Below, one piece after another: positions 60,016 through 64,000 of a stretch of DNA of 64,000 bases. Under the pieces are notes generated by a model that was given only the letters and a program-made list of their open reading frames with translations, was not told the DNA's origin and did no database searches. Numbering within the stretch: the stretch's first letter is position 1; every line of letters begins with the position of its first letter. The stretch comes from Pseudomonas sp. URIL14HWK12:I12 (GTDB taxonomy: Bacteria > Pseudomonadota > Gammaproteobacteria > Pseudomonadales > Pseudomonadaceae). A program made the translations under genes and the position numbers. Location of the stretch: NCBI RefSeq assembly GCF_003097135.1, contig NZ_QEQL01000005.1, forward strand, positions 186,001 to 250,000, read 5' to 3'.

Positions 60016-61337
60016 TGGGCCAATTCCCCATGGGCGGTTTCACGCAAAGCCAGCAACGACAGCAGTGCACACAGCGCAGCGCCTGCCATGAAATAGCCGG
60101 GCGTGAGCAGGTTCTGGGTCTTGCCGATGATCGAGGTGACGATGTAGGGCGTGATACCGCCGCCGAGGATCGCCCCCAGGTTGATGCTGATGGCCATGGC
60201 GGTGTAGCGCACCCGGGTAGGAAACTGCTCGGCGTAGGTCGGGTAGCCCACCGATTGAATCACTGGCATCGGCAAGGTGGCCACGAACATTGCCAGCGCC
60301 GCCAGCCATAGGCCGCCGCTGCCCATTACCAGCATCATTGGGATCACCAGCAGCACGTAGCCGGTGAAGCCCACCGCCAGCACCTTGCGCCGGCCCAAGC
60401 GGTCCGACAACGCGCCCCAGAACGGCATCATCGCTGCCATGCACAGGCTGATGATGGCGATCACCCAAAACACGTGGGTCTTGTCGAAGCCAAGGTACGT
60501 GGTGAGGTAGATGTTCATGAACACCAGGCCGATCCAGTAGCCGGCGTTCTGCCCGAACGTCAGCAGAATCACTTTGACCAAGGCGCGACGGTGGGAGGCC
60601 AGCACTTCACGGATCGGAGCCTTGGGCGGCTGCTCTTTCTCCAGGAAAGCTTTGAACGCCGGGGTTTCTTCGACGTTGTGGCGCATCCGGCAAGACAGCA
60701 CCGCCAGGGGAATCGACAACAGAAACGGCAGGCGCCAGCCCCACTCGTGCAACTGCGCATCGCTAAGCGAGGCGGTGGTCAGCCCGCAGGTAACCGCTGC
60801 ACAGGCGCCGCCCAGCGCCACCCCCACCGGAGTGAAAGCGCCGAAGAAGCCGCGCCGGCCGGTAGGCGAGGATTCAGCCACGAAGGCCGCCGCGCCGATC
60901 ACCTCGGCGCCGGCGAAAAAGCCCTGCACTAGCCGGATGAGCACCAATAGCACCGGTGCCAGGGTGCCCACGTGCGCGGTGGTGGGCAGCAGGCCGATGG
61001 CGGCGGTGGCCAGGCCCATACCGATGACGGTGGTCAGCAGCACGGCTCGGCGGCCGATGCGGTCACCGAGCCGGCCCAGCACTACGCCGCCCAGCGGGCG
61101 CACCAGGAAGGCACTGCCAAATACGGCCAGCACGGCCAGCAGTGACGCGGTGGGGTTGTCCCCGGGGAAGAACAGCGGGCCGATGATGGCAGCCATGTAG
61201 CCATAGACCCCGAATTCGTAATACTCCACCGCCGTGCCGGTGGCCGACGCTGTGGCGGCGCGCCGAGCGACCGAGGCGTTTTTCATGGGGCGCGCAGCGG
61301 CGCCAGGGGCGTGAGAAGACGTCAGCACACGAGACAT
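60012..61337 (-). CDS. MFS transporter, metabolite:H+ symporter (MHS) family
   Basis: A 441-residue transporter with 12 predicted membrane segments; VEYYEFGVYGYMAAIIGPLFF near the start and GRLGDRIGRRAVL in the first cytoplasmic loop are typical of the MHS branch (dicarboxylates, shikimate, proline-betaine). Operonic with the DUF1445 gene and near the 5-oxoprolinase subunit genes, so 5-oxoproline or a related acid is a plausible substrate. Confidence 0.9.
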   Translation of the reverse strand: MSRVLTSSHAPGAAARPMKNASVARRAATASATGTAVEYYEFGVYGYMAAIIGPLFFPGDNPTASLLAVLAVFGSAFLVRPLGGVVLGRLGDRIGRRAVLLTTVIGMGLATAAIGLLPTTAHVGTLAPVLLVLIRLVQGFFAGAEVIGAAAFVAESSPTGRRGFFGAFTPVGVALGGACAAVTCGLTTASLSDAQLHEWGWRLPFLLSIPLAVLSCRMRHNVEETPAFKAFLEKEQPPKAPIREVLASHRRALVKVILLTFGQNAGYWIGLVFMNIYLTTYLGFDKTHVFWVIAIISLCMAAMMPFWGALSDRLGRRKVLAVGFTGYVLLVIPMMLVMGSGGLWLAALAMFVATLPMPVIQSVGYPTYAEQFPTRVRYTAMAISINLGAILGGGITPYIVTSIIGKTQNLLTPGYFMAGAALCALLSLLALRETAHGELAQ

Positions 61338-61473
61338 GTTTCACCTTTATCCGTCGATGTATGGAGGCAGTTCTGGCCGGTATCACCGGCCGTGCTTGTC
61401 GTCCGCGCCGGTGTAGCGAGCGCGGCCCTCTTTTGTTATGTCGGGTGGATCTCGGCAGTAGGGAAAGCAGTGC

Positions 61474-62424
61474 TCAGGGCCTGTGTGAGCCTAAAAGTGA
61501 ATGAGAGGCCAGCCGCGCGAAGCGAGCTTCGCGGGCTTGGCTCAGGTGTTGGGCCTGATCGATGTCGACCAGCGAAAAATGCAGGGTGTCGCCTGGGAGT
61601 TTCTGCGCCAGCCGCGGCAGGTCGACACTGATGACCTGAGCGATCCGCGGGTACCCGCCGGTGGTTTGCCGATCGGCCATCAATACGATCGGCTGGCCAT
61701 TGGGTGGCACTTGTACCGTGCCGAAGCTGACCGCCTCGGACAGCAGATCCACAGGGTTGTGCAAGGCCAGCGCCTGGCCGCAGAGGCGATAGCCCATGCG
61801 CTCGGAGTCGTTACCGATGCGGTAGGCACTGCCCTGCAACTGCTGGCGGGCCGAGGTACTGAACAGATGCCATTCGCGGCCCGGCATGACCCGAATCGGA
61901 GCGTTGCCCCCCTGCCCTTCCCAGCCTGAGGCGTCTACCCGCGGAGGGTTGGCGAAGCTGGAGCAGATCGAGATGACATCGCCCGCTTGCAGCGCCCGGC
62001 CGGCGTACCCGCCATAGCCGGCGCGGCTATTGGTGCTGAGGCTGCCCAACGTGGGCGTTAGCAGATAGCCGCCGCGCACCGCTAGGTAGGCTCGCGCCCC
62101 CCAGCGGCGCCTGCCGAAGGCAAGCACCGCACCGGGCCGCACGCGCACGGCACGCAACGGCGGTAAAGGGTGGCCGTCAAGCTGCGCGCCCAGGTCCGCA
62201 CCGGCCAGCGCGATGACCGTGCCGACCTGGAAACGCAGGGTCGGGCCCTGCAGCAACACCTCCAGGGTCGCTTCGGCAGCTGTATTGCCCACCAGCACGT
62301 TGGCCAAGGTGTGGGCGTCGCTGTCCATGGCACCATTGGCAGGCACGCCCAGGTGCTGGAAGCCGCTGCGGCCCAGATCCTGGAAGGTGCTCGAAAGGCC
62401 TGGCCGGATCACGTGCAGCGTCAT
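61474..62424 (-). CDS. pxpC: 5-oxoprolinase subunit C
   Basis: A 316-residue biotin-dependent carboxyltransferase-like protein (MTLHVIRPGLSSTFQDLGR, GVPANGAMDSDA) of the PxpC/KipA family. With PxpA and PxpB it opens 5-oxoproline to glutamate using ATP. Start at ATG 62424, overlapping the pxpB stop (ATGA). Confidence 0.9.
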   Translation of the reverse strand: MTLHVIRPGLSSTFQDLGRSGFQHLGVPANGAMDSDAHTLANVLVGNTAAEATLEVLLQGPTLRFQVGTVIALAGADLGAQLDGHPLPPLRAVRVRPGAVLAFGRRRWGARAYLAVRGGYLLTPTLGSLSTNSRAGYGGYAGRALQAGDVISICSSFANPPRVDASGWEGQGGNAPIRVMPGREWHLFSTSARQQLQGSAYRIGNDSERMGYRLCGQALALHNPVDLLSEAVSFGTVQVPPNGQPIVLMADRQTTGGYPRIAQVISVDLPRLAQKLPGDTLHFSLVDIDQAQHLSQAREARFARLASHSLLGSHRP

Positions 62425-63203
62425 GGCTGCCCCTGCGCCAGGGCCTGGAACTGGCGCGGCTCGATCGGCACGAATTGCACGCGGTCCCCCGCGCGCAACA
62501 GGCACGGCTCGGGCCTGGCCAGGTCGAACACGCTCACCGGTGTTCTGCCGATCAGGTGCCACCCTCCCGGCAGCTCACTGGGGTAGATCACACTTTGCCG
62601 GTTGGCCAGGCCGATACTGCCCCGCGCGACCTGGGTGCGCGGCACTTCGCGGCGCGGCAGGCTCAAGCGCGCGTCAAGCTGGCCAAGGTACGCATGCCCC
62701 GGTGCAAAGCCCAACATCACCACCGTGACCGGTTCGGCGCTGTGGCACGCGATGAGTTCAGCCGGCGTCAGCCCGCAACGGGCGGCGACCGCTTCGAGGT
62801 CTGGCCCGTGCTCACCGCCGTAGCACACAGGGAGCTCCCGTACGTTTGACGCCGGTCGCTGTTGAAGCTCAGGGATGTTCAGCATCATTTCCCGCAGCTG
62901 CCGTGCAAGGCTGCGCCACGGTAGCTCGCCGGGCAGGCACTTCACCGTTGTCGGGTGGTAATGCACACCGACGGTCACCATGGCCGGCACCACGTCCAGC
63001 ACGCCGCGAAGTTCGCCGGCCTGACGCTGCGCTTGCAGGTGATCGGCCAGCGCCGCCGCCTGCCGATTAGCGCTCGCACTGAAGCACTGTGCCAGCTCGA
63101 TGATCAGGCAGGTATCGCCGCAGGGGCTGATGGGCCATTGCGACGCCTGGGTGGGTGCGCTGAGTGCGTGAGTGGGGAATGTGCCCATGTGCGTCTTCAT
63201 CAT
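62421..63203 (-). CDS. pxpB: 5-oxoprolinase subunit B
   Basis: A PxpB/KipI-type protein of about 260 residues (ISPCGDTCLIIELAQ, VTVGVHYHPTTV, MLGFAPGHAYLGQL). The start is unsure: 63203, 63200 or 63188, none with a strong ribosome site. Immediately upstream of pxpC. The third subunit, PxpA, is not found in the window. Confidence 0.88.
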   Translation of the reverse strand: MMKTHMGTFPTHALSAPTQASQWPISPCGDTCLIIELAQCFSASANRQAAALADHLQAQRQAGELRGVLDVVPAMVTVGVHYHPTTVKCLPGELPWRSLARQLREMMLNIPELQQRPASNVRELPVCYGGEHGPDLEAVAARCGLTPAELIACHSAEPVTVVMLGFAPGHAYLGQLDARLSLPRREVPRTQVARGSIGLANRQSVIYPSELPGGWHLIGRTPVSVFDLARPEPCLLRAGDRVQFVPIEPRQFQALAQGQP

Positions 63204-63351
63204 CCGTGGCAGCGAGCATGAAGCGCTTTGCACGAACGCACGGGCGCACAACCCAGCGTGATCACGGGCGATCACACCGGCATGCACAGGTCACGGTCAG
63301 CGCAAGGCAATGGGCGCCGCCTCTCTTCAGGAGGCGGTCGCCTGGAAGGTG

Positions 63352-63777
63352 TCACTTGGCGAACAGCAGGCTCATGTCCTTGAACGCCTTGAACTCCAGC
63401 GCGTTACCGCAGGGGTCGAAGAGGAACATCGTGGCCTGCTCACCGACCTGCCCCTTGAAACGCACATAGGGTTCGATCACGAAACGGGTATTGCGGGCCT
63501 GCAAGCGGTCAGCCAGGGCCTCCCACTCCTCCCAGCCAAGAATCACGCCGAAATGCGGTACGGGTACATCGTGGCCGTCGACCGCGTTGGTGTGCGCCGA
63601 CTCCTGCGACGCGGTCTTGGGGTGCTCATGGATCACCAGCTGATGGCCAAAGAAGTCGAAATCTACCCAATGGTCCGAAGAGCGCCCCTCGGCAAGGCCG
63701 AAGGTTTCACCGTAGAAAGCCCGCGCAGCGGGCAGGTCATAGACCGGAATGGCAAGGTGGAAAGGCGATAGGCTCAC
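63352..63777 (-). CDS. VOC-family (glyoxalase-like) protein
   Basis: A 141-residue protein with a single vicinal-oxygen-chelate fold: FHLAIPVYDLPAARAFY at the start and LFDPCGNALEFK at the end, with metal ligand candidates H8, H58-like and E. The start is the GTG at 63777 after AGGA. Substrate unknown. Confidence 0.85.
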   Translation of the reverse strand: MSLSPFHLAIPVYDLPAARAFYGETFGLAEGRSSDHWVDFDFFGHQLVIHEHPKTASQESAHTNAVDGHDVPVPHFGVILGWEEWEALADRLQARNTRFVIEPYVRFKGQVGEQATMFLFDPCGNALEFKAFKDMSLLFAK

Positions 63778-63888
63778 GGTGCAATCCTGTGGGTGGTTGT
63801 GCTTGGCTCGATTATTCACCCTTGTATTCGTTGTGGGATAACGAATATGTTTTGATCCGAGCACAAATTATTTCGATCAATCACCGCC

Positions 63889-64000
63889 ATGATTCGTGAA
63901 CTGAAAACCTTTCTTACCGTGGCCCGCTGCGGCACCTTCTCTGCCGCTGGCAAGCAGGTCGGGTTGACGCAATCGGCTGTAAGCGCGCAGATCAAGAACC
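63889..64000 (+). CDS. LysR-family regulator, cut by window
   Basis: Only the first 37 codons are visible (MIRELKTFLTVARCGTFSAA, LTQSAVSAQIK), a clear LysR helix-turn-helix. It is divergent from the VOC-family gene and may control it. Confidence 0.88.
   Translation, partial: MIRELKTFLTVARCGTFSAAGKQVGLTQSAVSAQIKN

Noticed and set aside
1..64000. CRISPR arrays
   Set aside because: No series of regularly spaced repeats with unique spacers was seen; the iteron groups are too few and too closely spaced.

Overview
The window is a chromosomal segment of a Pseudomonas, most likely of the P. putida group. The evidence is gene content and order (guaBA, xseA, leuA, der-bamB-yfgM-hisS-ispG-rodZ-pilF-rlmN-ndk, iscRSUA-hscBA-fdx-iscX, cysE-trmJ-suhB, secDF-yajC-tgt-queA, tRNA-Leu), the GC-rich codon use of the core genes, and protein sequences typical of that group. 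No sequence search was run; all identifications come from reading motifs and context.

Positions 1 to about 21,990 look like an integrated mobile element lodged beside the 3' end of guaA. From left to right it holds an IS66-family insertion (cut by the window edge), a broken HigA-like antitoxin gene, a PIN-domain nuclease gene with a possible HEPN-type partner, an IncP-like relaxosome module (traJ, candidate oriT, traK), and a short P-type transfer gene set (trbJ, a trbK-like gene, trbL, one small membrane protein). Next come two sets of short direct repeats that look like plasmid replication iterons. A roughly 9.8 kb cargo follows, bounded by a 14-bp direct repeat and by inverted repeats, and then a RepA-type initiator gene, an AlpA-like regulator and a tyrosine integrase. 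A fifth iteron copy lies on the far side of the cargo next to repA, so the cargo appears to split a former plasmid origin.

The cargo carries a divergent metabolic cluster: a class III aminotransferase and a carboxymuconolactone-decarboxylase-like protein on one side, and a polar amino acid ABC transporter (GlnH/P/Q type), a C45-family acyltransferase/amidase and an RpiR-type regulator on the other. A methyl-accepting chemotaxis receptor lies nearby. Together they suggest sensing, import and breakdown of an amino-acid-like or N-acylated amine compound; the substrate is unknown.

Positions 21,993 to 64,000 are core chromosome. They include purine synthesis (guaB, guaA), leucine synthesis (leuA with a probable leucine-rich leader peptide), a methionine-salvage pair (aminotransferase plus omega-amidase), the der-to-ndk housekeeping block, the complete isc iron-sulfur operon with a recognisable IscR-controlled promoter, the queuosine and Sec translocase genes, and a tRNA-Leu(CAA) gene with a clear promoter and terminator. 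The final 8 kb holds an RcnR-like metal sensor, a pseudouridine-synthase-like protein that lacks the catalytic aspartate, a 24-residue membrane peptide, a 5-oxoproline-related cluster (pxpB, pxpC, an MFS transporter, a DUF1445 protein) without pxpA, a VOC-family protein and the start of a LysR regulator.
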